Below, in pieces: positions 1-7,457 of a stretch of 11,954 nucleotides of DNA. The notes beneath the pieces were generated by a model. That model did no database searches. It was not told the origin of the DNA and was given only the letters and a program-made list of their open reading frames with translations. This stretch comes from Gammaproteobacteria bacterium (GTDB taxonomy: Bacteria > Pseudomonadota > Gammaproteobacteria > Chromatiales > Chromatiaceae), in NCBI GenBank assembly GCA_030621975.1, contig JAUXGQ010000012.1, forward strand, positions 1 through 11,954. The letters run 5' to 3'. Made by a program: the position numbers and the translations under genes. Positions within the stretch are counted from its first letter, which is position 1; each line of letters starts with the position of its first letter.

Positions 1-108
1 GGAGACGCCCAGCAGGATGCGGTCCCCGTCGTGAATCATTTCGAAATCGGCGATGGCGCGGCCGACTCGGCGCAGCAGGGCTTTGGGTGGTCTGATGTTT
101 TGTTTCAC
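1..108 (-). CDS. ttcA: TtcA, tRNA 2-thiocytidine biosynthesis protein (5' part, cut by window edge)
   Basis: Only the N-terminal 36 residues are in the window; the gene runs off the left edge. The visible peptide includes LLRRVGRAIADFEMIHDGD followed by RILLGVS. This matches the start of TtcA (E. coli has RRNVGEAIADFNMIEEGD just before the SGGKDS PP-loop), and the SGGKDS motif should follow immediately outside the window. TtcA is a cytoplasmic, ATP-dependent, iron-sulfur enzyme that thiolates C32 of certain tRNAs. I chose the GTG at 108 because it gives an N-terminus of reasonable length for the family; no convincing Shine-Dalgarno precedes it, and the same frame is open upstream to a stop at about 177. 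It is divergent from qmcA across about 120 bp. Family identity is fairly sure despite the short piece. Confidence 0.8.
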   Translation of the reverse strand, partial: MKQNIRPPKALLRRVGRAIADFEMIHDGDRILLGVS

Positions 109-187
109 GGATTCGAGCCGAATAACGGGGGCGGACGCTCTTCTTTTCGGGGCTGACTTAAATTTCCCCTGTCTCAACCGAAACGAA

Positions 188-193
188 TATACT
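188..193 (+). promoter_or_regulatory. Candidate -10 box for qmcA
   Basis: TATACT lies 35 bp before the qmcA ATG in the divergent ttcA-qmcA gap. The expected -35 position (about 165-170) reads TCCCCT and is poor, so this is a -10 call only, not a complete promoter. Confidence 0.3.
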
Positions 194-228
194 GTGCCGT
201 CTACTCGAATAACAGGGAGAAACTTAAT

Positions 229-1152
229 ATGGGTCCTTTTGCGATTGCTGTCGGGGTGCTGGCGGTTATTCTGGTGGTCCTGGGCGCCAAGCGGGTTCCC
301 CAGGGCGCGGAATACACCGTCGAACGTTTTGGGCGCTACACCAAGACGCTCAGGCCCGGCCTGAACCTGATCATACCCGTCATCGACATGGTGGGTGCCA
401 AGCTCAACATGATGGAGCAAGTCCTGGATGTGCCTTCCCAGGAGATCATTACCCGGGATAACGCCATGGTCACGGTGGATGGCGTGGTGTTCTTTCAGGT
501 GCTGGATGCCGCCAAGGCCGCCTATGAGGTGAACAACCTGACGGTGGCCATTCTCAATCTAACCATGACCAATATCCGAACCGTCATGGGCTCCATGGAC
601 CTGGATGAGCTGTTATCCAAACGCGACAATATCAACGCCCGATTGCTGGATGTGGTGGATGACGCTACTACACCCTGGGGCATAAAGGTGACACGCATAG
701 AGATCAAGGATATCTCGCCGCCCAGGGACCTGGTGGACGCCATGGGCCGGCAGATGAAGGCGGAACGGGAGAAACGCGCGGCCATCCTGGAATCCGAGGG
801 CCTGCGTCAGTCCGACATCCTGAAGGCGGAAGGCCAGAAACAGGCGGTGATCCTCGCCGCGGAAGCAAAGAAGGAGGCCGCCTTCCGGGAGGCCGAGGCC
901 CGGGAGCGCCTGGCCGAGGCTGAAGCCAAGGCGACCCTGATGGTGTCCCAGGCCATCGCGAAAGGCAATATCAATGCCATCAATTATTTCGTGGCCCAGA
1001 AGTATATCGATGCCCTGCAGAACATCGCCTCGGCCAACAACCAAAAGGTGATCCTGATGCCCCTGGAGGCTTCCAGTCTCATCGGATCCATCAGCGGCAT
1101 CGCCGAGATCGCGAAACAGGCCTTCGCCAGTAAGGAGGGAGGCGAGAGCTGA
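229..1152 (+). CDS. qmcA: QmcA-type SPFH/stomatin-like membrane protease modulator
   Basis: A 307-residue protein of the stomatin/prohibitin (SPFH) family, the usual length for QmcA (E. coli 305). Residues about 4-20 form an N-terminal membrane anchor. VPQGAEYTVERFGRYTKTL opens the SPFH domain, with signature stretches MMEQVLDVPSQE, NLTMTNIRTVMGSM and PWGIKVTRIEIKDI. Residues about 175-240 are an Ala/Glu/Lys-rich coiled coil. The tail PLEASSLIGSISGIAE is typical of QmcA. SPFH proteins oligomerise in the inner membrane and organise microdomains; E. coli qmcA was found as a multicopy suppressor of an ftsH htpX double-mutant growth defect. An AGGGAGA Shine-Dalgarno at 214-220 sits 8 nt before the ATG, fixing the start. 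The stop overlaps the next gene's start by one base (TGATG), so the two are probably translationally coupled. Confidence 0.95.
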   Translation: MGPFAIAVGVLAVILVVLGAKRVPQGAEYTVERFGRYTKTLRPGLNLIIPVIDMVGAKLNMMEQVLDVPSQEIITRDNAMVTVDGVVFFQVLDAAKAAYEVNNLTVAILNLTMTNIRTVMGSMDLDELLSKRDNINARLLDVVDDATTPWGIKVTRIEIKDISPPRDLVDAMGRQMKAEREKRAAILESEGLRQSDILKAEGQKQAVILAAEAKKEAAFREAEARERLAEAEAKATLMVSQAIAKGNINAINYFVAQKYIDALQNIASANNQKVILMPLEASSLIGSISGIAEIAKQAFASKEGGES

Positions 1153-1595
1153 TGGACTGGCTGTCGACGGTGGAGTACTGGCACTGGTTGGTGCTCGGGG
1201 TGGTTCTCGTGATCCTGGAGGTCCTGTCTCCCGCGGCGTTTTTCCTGTGGCTGGCCATATCGGCGGGCATCGTCGGCATCCTGCTGCTGGCGAATCCGGA
1301 CATGGCCTGGGAATACCAGATTCTCGCCTTCGCATTGTTCAGCGTAGTCAGCATCGCCGTCTGGCGGATGTACCTCAAACGACATCCCATCGAGACCGAC
1401 CAGCCCACCTTGAACCGCCGCGGCGAGCAGTATGTGGGGCGCCTGTTCAGTCTGGAGCAAGCGGTGGTAAACGGCCATGGCAAGATCAGGGTGGACGACA
1501 GCACCTGGAAGATCGAGGGTCCGGATTGCGGCTCGGGCACCCGTGTGCGCATCATCGGGGTCGCGGGCGTGGTCCTCAAATTCGAGATAGCCTAG
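1152..1595 (+). CDS. NfeD-like (YbbK-type) membrane partner of QmcA
   Basis: A 147-residue short NfeD-family protein (E. coli YbbK is of similar size and also sits beside qmcA). Hydrophobic segments at about residues 8-28, 30-48 and 54-74 form the membrane region, including LEVLSPAAFFLWLAISAG. The C-terminal 60 residues (from RRGEQYVGRLFSLEQAVVNG through WKIEGPDCGSGTRVRIIG) have the Gly/Val-rich pattern of the NfeD OB-fold domain, which faces the cytoplasm in family models. SPFH and NfeD genes are coupled in many bacteria and archaea and are thought to act together in membrane organisation. The ATG overlaps the qmcA stop, and AAGGAGG at 1132-1138 inside the qmcA end is the likely ribosome site. 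E. coli ybbK is the closest named relative I know; I leave the symbol empty because naming is not uniform. Confidence 0.92.
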   Translation: MDWLSTVEYWHWLVLGVVLVILEVLSPAAFFLWLAISAGIVGILLLANPDMAWEYQILAFALFSVVSIAVWRMYLKRHPIETDQPTLNRRGEQYVGRLFSLEQAVVNGHGKIRVDDSTWKIEGPDCGSGTRVRIIGVAGVVLKFEIA

Positions 1596-1626
1596 TTAGC
1601 CTCCGGCAATGCCTTTTCCTGGGACC

Positions 1627-1647
1627 TTTCCGGAACGGAACCGGAAA
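1627..1647 (+). other. Small hairpin downstream of the nfeD-like gene
   Basis: TTTCCGG (1627-1633) and CCGGAAA (1641-1647) can form a perfect 7-bp stem with a 7-nt loop, 31 bp after the stop of the nfeD-like gene. There is no T tract directly after it, so it is not a standard intrinsic terminator; an RNA-processing end is possible. The rest of 1596-1872 holds no recognisable gene. Confidence 0.3.
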
Positions 1648-1872
1648 ATACGATTGCCTGTTTTCGAGACCTCTGTCACGGACATCGTGGCAACGGATGA
1701 CTATGCTTTTTATTCCTCTGTGATTGTGTTGTTGCGTTCAAGAAACTGCGTTTCACGCCGAAGACACAAATGGAATTGGTTTGCAGGAGCCTGTTGGATC
1801 TCGGATCGTATTGCCCTCCCCTGAATCAAGCAGACTCTCGGTGCCTTGTCTGGCCTGGCGGGAAGTAGTCTC

Positions 1873-2709
1873 ATGACAAATCTAAAGTATCGCGTGGACC
1901 CTGATGGCGAGTTGTCCAACGGGCATGCCGGTGAAGATGCGCAGGAGACATCGTGGGACAATGCAGTTGCGTCGGCCCAGCCTGGGGTTCAGGACCAGGC
2001 GCTTCCGCTAAACAGGGAGCTGGAGCCCGTGAAAGCGGAACGATTAATGAAAGAAATTGAGGCCGCGGGTGTACCCTGCGGCGTCCAATCCATACTGGAA
2101 AACAACTCCGCCGCGGTGCGTGATCCGGGCTGTATGCTGCCCACCGCGGAGGGCCAGCGCCCCCCCGGCGAACACGCCGGCCAGCGCGAATCGAGGCGGG
2201 AAGCGTCCGCAACGTTTGAGAGCCCGGGCGAAGGGCAGCAATGGATCCTGCCCTCACTGCTCGCCGTGCTCGCAATCAGTCTGGGGATATTCTTTTTGGC
2301 CAACTTTCCCGAGGTTGGAGACCACTCCTTCGGCGCCGACGGCACCAGCGCGCCGGCAACCGCTTCGCATGGCCAATCAGCGCTCGACAGCACTACCCGG
2401 TCCACGCTGGCTGAGCTCAACCGGCAGGTGGTATTCTGGATGACCCAGTACAGTGACGGCTTCAACCCCCGCAAGGTTACCTTGAAACGCGTGCGTGCAG
2501 ATCTGGCTTTGTCGTCCGCTCAGATGCTGGATAGCTGGGGCAGGCCCATCAAATTCGAAGCGGCCGGTGCGGGATACACCTTGCGCTCTTCGGGGGCGGA
2601 CAAGGAGTTTAATACCGACGATGATCTGGTGGAGCTGCAACCCCAATTTCCTTCCCACCTGCAACCGGCTCGGCGCCAGCAGCCTCTGCCTGCCGACAGT
2701 CATTCCTAG
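1873..2709 (+). CDS. Single-pass membrane protein with GspG-pseudopilin-like C-terminal motif
   Basis: A 278-residue protein I do not recognise as a named gene. Residues 1-123 are hydrophilic and low in predicted order (rich in Glu, Gln, Ala, Pro). Residues about 125-144 (ILPSLLAVLAISLGIFFLAN) are one membrane span. Residues 145-258 form the distal domain, containing ELNRQVVFWMTQYSDGFNPR and, at 220-254, DSWGRPIKFEAAGAGYTL, then RSSGADKEFNTDDDL. That last pattern (D-x-WG-x-P, Gly-Tyr-x-Leu, x-S-x-GAD, then Asp-rich) resembles the calcium-binding C-terminus of type II secretion major pseudopilins. The N-terminal prepilin cleavage and methylation site of true pseudopilins is absent, so it is probably not assembled as one. 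I chose the ATG at 1873 because GGGAA (about 1859-1863) precedes it; a TTG at 1846 would add nine residues. No secretion genes are adjacent. Confidence 0.75.
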   Translation: MTNLKYRVDPDGELSNGHAGEDAQETSWDNAVASAQPGVQDQALPLNRELEPVKAERLMKEIEAAGVPCGVQSILENNSAAVRDPGCMLPTAEGQRPPGEHAGQRESRREASATFESPGEGQQWILPSLLAVLAISLGIFFLANFPEVGDHSFGADGTSAPATASHGQSALDSTTRSTLAELNRQVVFWMTQYSDGFNPRKVTLKRVRADLALSSAQMLDSWGRPIKFEAAGAGYTLRSSGADKEFNTDDDLVELQPQFPSHLQPARRQQPLPADSHS

Positions 2710-2725
2710 CCTGGATTGCTCATCA

Positions 2726-2781
2726 CCGTTCGTAGCGAGGCGCACGCTCGCCGCATGGGCGCCGCGTTAGCCAGCGAACGG
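2726..2781. repeat. Nested inverted repeats after the pseudopilin-like gene
   Basis: CCGTTCG (2726-2732) is complementary to CGAACGG (2775-2781), enclosing a smaller stem GCGAG (2735-2739) / CTCGC (2747-2751). The GC-rich structure starts 17 bp after the stop codon at 2709 and could act as a transcript end or RNA-stability structure. There is no T tract. Confidence 0.3.
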
Positions 2782-2853
2782 GCGCCGAGGCCCAGGGTCC
2801 TGTACCCCCCCTATTCCTGCATCAGCACGTCCTTTGAGTCTGCAAAGCGAGCT

Positions 2854-2990
2854 AACCACGGATGAACACGGATATACACGGATTTTTTGTGATATCCGAG
2901 AGCGGGTGAATAATCGGTCGGACCAGCCCTGAACTGAAAAGCAAAAGTAATGGAAGTTCCATCTGTGTTTATCCGTGTCCATCTGTGGCT
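2854..2990. mobile_element. MITE-like palindromic element with ACACGGAT-type internal repeats
   Basis: The left arm at about 2855-2883 has the repeated unit (CCACGGATGAACACGGAT and onward), and the right arm at about 2961-2989 is its imperfect reverse complement (ATCTGTGTTTATCCGTGTCC and onward), with about 5 mismatches in 29 positions. Each arm is itself made of three short tandem units close to ACACGGAT. The interior of about 77 bp has no coding sequence, and short reading frames through the element have the low-complexity look of non-coding repeats. From memory, elements built on the same unit occur in many unrelated bacterial genomes; I cannot count copies here. It lies upstream of the large membrane-protein gene and could separate it from upstream transcription. 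Confidence 0.7.
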
Positions 2991-3102
2991 AAAAGATGTT
3001 GAGCAATCTTTCCTGGATAGCTTTGTCAGAACCGCCGGCCGCGAAATTTCTTCCGCTAGCGGCTTCACCTTTTAGGTGAACCCGTATCGAGCAATTTGTT
3101 TT

Positions 3103-4647
3103 ATGATACTCAGACACTTATCGGTTCCTCGAAGCAGTCAACTGCCGTTCTTAGGATTACTGGCAATCAGCTTCATCCTCCTGTTGACTCGGGCGGAGGC
3201 CGGCCCTCTGGCGCCGGAACAGGTCCCCGAACCACTCAAACCCTGGGTGGACTGGGTCCTGTTCGATAAGGACGAGCGGGCCTGCCCGCACCTCTACAAT
3301 GCCGCCGAGCGCCGGTGCGCCTGGCCGGGTGCGCTGGACCTCAGGGTCGAGGGCAAAGGTGGGGCTTTTTCCCAGACCTGGCAGGTCTACCGTGAGAGCT
3401 GGATAAGCCTGCCCGGGGGGGACGGGCGCTGGCCGCAGTCGGTGCTGATCGACGGCGAGGCCGCGCTGGTTACCCAAAGGCAGGGGCGGCCCGTATTGAA
3501 GCTTGCGCCGGGAACCCGTCGTCTGAGTGGACGCTTCTTCTGGAAAGCGCTTCCCGAGACGCTGCCGGTGCCGCCGGATACCGGCCTGATCGACCTGCGG
3601 GTGGATGGCAATACCGTGCCCATGCCCGATCGCGAGGCCGATGGGGCGCTTTGGCTGCGCGAACGCTCGACTCGGGACGGGGTCGAGGGAAACCCGGACC
3701 AGTCCCTCGAACTGAGTATTTTCCGGCGTGTCGTCGACGACAACCCGATGCGCGTGATCACCCGGATCCTGATCGAGGCGTCGGGAACCCCGCGCGAGGC
3801 CGTATTCCGTTCCCCCCTCCTGGAAGGTGCGATTCCGCTTGCCGTGCGCAGCCCACTGCCCGCCCGGTTGGAAAACAGCGGCCAGTTGCGCATCCAACTG
3901 CGGCCGGGGCGCTGGCAGGTGGACCTGACCACCCGATTCGCCGGCGAGGTCTCCGAGTTGCGTCTGGGGAAGGCCTCCCGCCCCTGGCCGGACGCCGAGG
4001 TCTGGGTGTTCGAGGGCCGCGCGCATCTGCGCCTGGTAGAGGTCGCAGGCCTGACGAGTGTCGATCCCCGGCGCACCCGGCTCCCCCCGGACTGGCAACA
4101 CCTCCCTGCTTATCGCGTAGGCTCGGGCGAGGCGATGCGTCTAAAGCTCATGCGGCGGGGCGATCCCGATCCGGAACCCGACAGGCTCGCATTGCGGCGG
4201 GAGCTATGGCTGGATTTCGACGGTGCGGGATATACCTTTCGGGACCATATCAGCGGCAGTATGACCCGCGGCTGGCGGCTCGAGGTCGATCCGCCCATGC
4301 AACTCGGCCGGGTCCTTGTTGCCGGCCAACCCCAGTTCATTACCCGCTTGTCCGGCTCGAACAAAGAAGGCGTGGAGGTGCGCCGCGGGGCACTCGAGCT
4401 GGTAGCGGAAAGCCGTTTCACCGGCGCTCGACAGAGCCTCCCCGCTGTCGGCTGGGACCGGGACTTCCAGCAGGTAAGCGCTCTCCTGCATCTGCCTCCC
4501 GGCTGGAAACTGCTGACCGCATCGGGTATGGATAACGTCCCCCAGGCCTGGCTGCAGCGCTGGACCCTGCTCGACCTGTTTCTGGTCTTGATCGCGGCTT
4601 TGGCGGTACGAAGGCTGTGGGGTTGGCATTGGGGGGGCTGGCATTGA
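3103..4647 (+). CDS. Large envelope protein, N-terminal half (ends at apparent frameshift)
   Basis: 514 residues from the ATG at 3103. I chose it because it begins a clean signal peptide: MILRHLSVPRSSQ, the hydrophobic stretch LPFLGLLAISFILLL, then TRAEA and GPLAPEQ. A GTG at 3076 would add nine residues; neither start has a good ribosome site. The mature part has two cysteines (C61 and C72) and many alternating-hydrophobic beta-like strands, and is probably periplasmic to about residue 480. It ends in a hydrophobic segment (LLDLFLVLIAALAV). The frame stops at 4645-4647, just after a run of seven G (4631-4637). In the -1 frame the sequence continues without interruption into the next reading frame, which begins in the middle of a membrane segment. 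I believe the two are one protein of unknown function. Alternatives are a true split pair with a 31-bp overlap, or programmed slippage. Confidence 0.75.
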   Translation: MILRHLSVPRSSQLPFLGLLAISFILLLTRAEAGPLAPEQVPEPLKPWVDWVLFDKDERACPHLYNAAERRCAWPGALDLRVEGKGGAFSQTWQVYRESWISLPGGDGRWPQSVLIDGEAALVTQRQGRPVLKLAPGTRRLSGRFFWKALPETLPVPPDTGLIDLRVDGNTVPMPDREADGALWLRERSTRDGVEGNPDQSLELSIFRRVVDDNPMRVITRILIEASGTPREAVFRSPLLEGAIPLAVRSPLPARLENSGQLRIQLRPGRWQVDLTTRFAGEVSELRLGKASRPWPDAEVWVFEGRAHLRLVEVAGLTSVDPRRTRLPPDWQHLPAYRVGSGEAMRLKLMRRGDPDPEPDRLALRRELWLDFDGAGYTFRDHISGSMTRGWRLEVDPPMQLGRVLVAGQPQFITRLSGSNKEGVEVRRGALELVAESRFTGARQSLPAVGWDRDFQQVSALLHLPPGWKLLTASGMDNVPQAWLQRWTLLDLFLVLIAALAVRRLWGWHWGGWH

Positions 4648-7250
4648 TAACCCTGGCGCTGATCTGGCACGAGTCCGGTGCGCCCCATTATGCATGGTTG
4701 AACATCCTGGCTGCGGTCGCCCTGCTGCGGGTGTTGCCGGAAGGCAGATCGAGGCGCGTCGTCCGCTGGTACCGCAATGGCAGTCTGCTCGCCCTGCTGC
4801 TGATCGCGCTGCCCTTTGTAGTGGATCAGGTACGCCAGGGTCTCTATCCCCAGCTGGAAAGGCCCCGGCAGGTCTCCGGCGCGGAAGAAGCGATGTTCAG
4901 CGGTGCCGTGGCAACCCGGGAGATCGCAAAGGCGGTCCCCAGGATGATGCAGAGCGCCGCGGATTCGCTTCGGGAAGAGGATGCCCCCGCGACGCCGGGT
5001 GCTGTCCGCGAGAAAAAATTCCGGGCGTCCGCGACCCTGGAGGCCATGGACCCGAAGGCCCTGATACAGACCGGGCCGGGACTTCCCGGGTGGCAATGGA
5101 CCAGCATCCCTCTGAGCTGGAGCGGACCGGTGGCGCGGGGCCAGACCATCGGGCTCACACTGCTCACGCCGGCTGCGAATCTAGCCCTCAACCTGTTGCG
5201 GGTGCTGTTGGTGGGGACGCTGATCCTGCGGCTTTTCGATCAGGGACTGCCGCGCATGGGCAAGATCGCCCGGGGCGGCGCCGCAACGCTTGGAATGGGA
5301 TCCCTGCTGCTGGTGCTGGCGTCGGACGCCGGGGCTGCCTATCCAAGTCAGGAGCTGCTCGGGGAGCTCGAAACCCGTCTGCTTGCCCCGCCCGATTGCC
5401 TGCCCGGTTGTGCTCAAGCCCCCAGGCTCGTCGTGGAGATCAGCGACGATCGGCTGGTTGTGCGTCTTGAGGTGCATGCGCTGGCGAGCGTTGCCATTCC
5501 TTTGCCGGGAGATCTCCGGCAGTGGATGCCTGGCCGGGTTCTCGTGGACGGCGAATCCGCCACGGGACTCTCCCGGGCGGATAACGGCCGGCTGTGGATC
5601 CAAATGCCCGCGGGCCGGCATCAGGTGGTGCTCGAGGGTCCGCCGCCCCCCCGCACGCATTTCCAGCTTCCGCTCCCGCTGCGCCCCCGCTGGGCCGAAG
5701 CAAAGGCCAGCGGCTGGCGCGTGGAGGGCATCGACCAGGCCGGCGTCCCCGATGCCCGTCTGCAGTTCGTGAGACTCCAGGGGCCGGCCGCGCCGGGCGA
5801 TCGAGAGGATCTCGAACCCTCGGTGCTGCCTGTGTTCGTACGCGTGGAGCGCACCCTGCGCCTGGGGCTGGACTGGCGGGTCGACACGCGGGTGGTGCGC
5901 GTCTCCCCGAGGGGCACGCCCCTGGTGCTGGAGGTGCCGCTGTTCGACGGTGTATCCGTGATCAGCGAGGGTGTGCGTACCCGGGACGGTCGCGCGCTGG
6001 TGAGCATGGGGCCGGATCAGATGGTATTTCGCTGGCAGTCCGGTCTGGCCAGGGTCCCCCGGCTGACCCTGACAGCTTCTGCGGACAGGGCGCTGAGCGA
6101 GGTCTGGCGAGCCGAGATCAGCCCGATCTGGCACCTGGTGCTGTCCGGCATTCCGGTGGTGCACCATCAGGACCCGACTCAGCGCTGGCTGCCCGAATGG
6201 CGGCCCTGGCCCGGTGAAAAAGTCAGCCTGGAGGTCAGCCGCCCCGCGGGGGTCGCGGGGCCGACCCTCACGGTCGACACCAGCCAGTTGGAAATGGTGC
6301 CTGGTAAACGCGCAACCGATGTGCACCTGAGCCTGCGGTTGCGCAGCAGTCAGGGAGGGCAACATGTCGTACGCCTACCGGAAGGGGCCGAGCTGCAGTC
6401 GGTGAGCATAGACGGCAGCGCCCAACCGATCCGCCAGCTGGGCAGGGAGATCACGCTGCCCCTGGTCCCGGGCACCCAGGCGGTCGACCTCCTCTGGCGC
6501 AGCGCCCGGGATATGGGCAATTATCTGCAAACGCCGCCCGTGGACCTGGGGACAGCCAGTGTCAACAGCGGCCTCCGGGTCAAGCTCGGTACCGATCGCT
6601 GGATCCTGCTCCTCGGCGGGCCGGCACTCGGACCGGCGGTGTTGTTCTGGGGGGTACTGCTGGTCATCGTCCTGCTGGCACTGGTCCTGGGGCGGGTGCG
6701 CCTCACGCCGCTGAAGAGCCGGCACTGGTTTCTGCTTGGTATCGGCTTGAGCCAGTCCCCGGTCTGGGTGGCCCTGATCGTGGCGGGCTGGCTACTGGCC
6801 CTGGGGGCGCGCGAGCGTTTTGCCCGGCAGGCGGCTAAGTCTACGTTCAACCTTGTGCAAATAGGATTGGCGATACTGACCATGATGGCGCTGGTGGCAT
6901 TATTCTCCGCCGTACAGCATGGGCTTCTGGGCTTGCCCCAGATGCAGATCGCGGGCAACCAATCCAGCCCCTATGAGTTGAATTGGTACCAGGACCGCTC
7001 CGCCGCCGAGCTGGCCCGGGCCTGGATCATCTCGGTTCCACTGCTGGTATATCGGCTGCTGATGCTGGCCTGGGCGCTGTGGCTCGCGTTCAGCCTGTTG
7101 CGCTGGCTGCGCTGGGGCTGGCAATGTTATTCGGCGCACGGCATCTGGCGAGAGATAAAGATGGACCTCGAGCTTCGCGGGCGGCGCCGCAAGGGAGCAC
7201 CCAAAGACGCACCGGCCCCAAAAACACCAGACGGAGATCCTCGACCATGA
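4617..7250 (+). CDS. Large envelope protein, C-terminal half with multiple membrane spans
   Basis: 877 residues if counted from the GTG at 4617, which is probably not a real start because it falls inside a membrane segment continuing from the upstream frame. Hydrophobic segments lie at about residues 3-17, 26-40, 55-70, 181-207 and 222-241. An extracytoplasmic-looking region (about 245-660) follows, with cysteines 261 and 265. Four or more strong spans come next: about 668-692, 703-729, 744-772 and 802-830. The tail is a basic, Pro/Lys-rich cytoplasmic end. Residues 245-690 match the upstream half block by block (for example EVWRAEISPIWHLVLSGIPV here and EVWVFEGRAHLRLVEVAGLT there), implying an internal duplication. 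I recognise no catalytic motif and no described function. The stop at 7248-7250 is followed by a possible weak terminator. Coding is sure; function is unknown. Confidence 0.85.
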   Translation: MGLALGGLALITLALIWHESGAPHYAWLNILAAVALLRVLPEGRSRRVVRWYRNGSLLALLLIALPFVVDQVRQGLYPQLERPRQVSGAEEAMFSGAVATREIAKAVPRMMQSAADSLREEDAPATPGAVREKKFRASATLEAMDPKALIQTGPGLPGWQWTSIPLSWSGPVARGQTIGLTLLTPAANLALNLLRVLLVGTLILRLFDQGLPRMGKIARGGAATLGMGSLLLVLASDAGAAYPSQELLGELETRLLAPPDCLPGCAQAPRLVVEISDDRLVVRLEVHALASVAIPLPGDLRQWMPGRVLVDGESATGLSRADNGRLWIQMPAGRHQVVLEGPPPPRTHFQLPLPLRPRWAEAKASGWRVEGIDQAGVPDARLQFVRLQGPAAPGDREDLEPSVLPVFVRVERTLRLGLDWRVDTRVVRVSPRGTPLVLEVPLFDGVSVISEGVRTRDGRALVSMGPDQMVFRWQSGLARVPRLTLTASADRALSEVWRAEISPIWHLVLSGIPVVHHQDPTQRWLPEWRPWPGEKVSLEVSRPAGVAGPTLTVDTSQLEMVPGKRATDVHLSLRLRSSQGGQHVVRLPEGAELQSVSIDGSAQPIRQLGREITLPLVPGTQAVDLLWRSARDMGNYLQTPPVDLGTASVNSGLRVKLGTDRWILLLGGPALGPAVLFWGVLLVIVLLALVLGRVRLTPLKSRHWFLLGIGLSQSPVWVALIVAGWLLALGARERFARQAAKSTFNLVQIGLAILTMMALVALFSAVQHGLLGLPQMQIAGNQSSPYELNWYQDRSAAELARAWIISVPLLVYRLLMLAWALWLAFSLLRWLRWGWQCYSAHGIWREIKMDLELRGRRRKGAPKDAPAPKTPDGDPRP
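4631..4647 (+). other. Seven-G run and premature stop: frameshift site
   Basis: The upstream frame reads TGG GGG GGC TGG CAT TGA, with G residues at 4631-4637. A -1 shift at G GGG GGC, or one extra G in the run, gives TGG GGG GGG CTG GCA TTG and continues for 870 codons. The heptamer fits the X XXY YYZ form of -1 slippery sites. A single-base sequencing or assembly error in a homopolymer is the simplest alternative. Confidence 0.7.
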
Positions 7251-7306
7251 GGGGAACACGGCCGGAATATTCTCCTGTTTCGTTGATGACTATAAGGTTT
7301 TTTCAG

Positions 7307-7345
7307 CCCTTATTCTCATAAATTGGGAATAGGGGGTCATTTTTA
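7307..7345 (+). terminator. Possible weak terminator after the large membrane protein
   Basis: CCCTTATTC (7307-7315) pairs with GAATAGGG (7327-7334) with one bulged T, followed after a few bases by TCATTTTTAA. The stem is AT-rich and the T run is not immediately adjacent, so efficiency is doubtful. Confidence 0.35.
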
Positions 7346-7367
7346 AGAAAGGTAGGAGTTGTAAATC

Positions 7368-7395
7368 TTGCTGGCCGTCACAAACAGAGAATAAT
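7368..7395 (+). promoter_or_regulatory. Candidate sigma-70-type promoter for the flagellar-rod-like gene
   Basis: TTGCTG at 7368-7373 and AATAAT at 7390-7395 are separated by 16 bp, about 60 bp before the ATG at 7458. The -10 matches 5 of 6 consensus bases, the -35 only the TTG. The call rests on pattern and position only. Confidence 0.3.
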
Positions 7396-7457
7396 CATTG
7401 TAGTAAAACCGCGAAGCGCCGTCAGACCTATCAGGCAGGCTGATTTTTAGGTGCAAC

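Noticed and set aside
53..364. A plus-strand frame of 103 residues overlapping the start of qmcA
   Set aside because: It covers the antisense of ttcA and the qmcA promoter region and overlaps the well-supported qmcA start in another frame.
613..1579. Long minus-strand frames opposite qmcA and the nfeD-like gene
   Set aside because: They are antisense shadows of two clearly conserved genes in GC-rich sequence.
2767..3068. Overlapping minus-strand frames through the 2854-2990 element
   Set aside because: They consist of the translated repeat units; such frames recur wherever this kind of element is present and are not genes.
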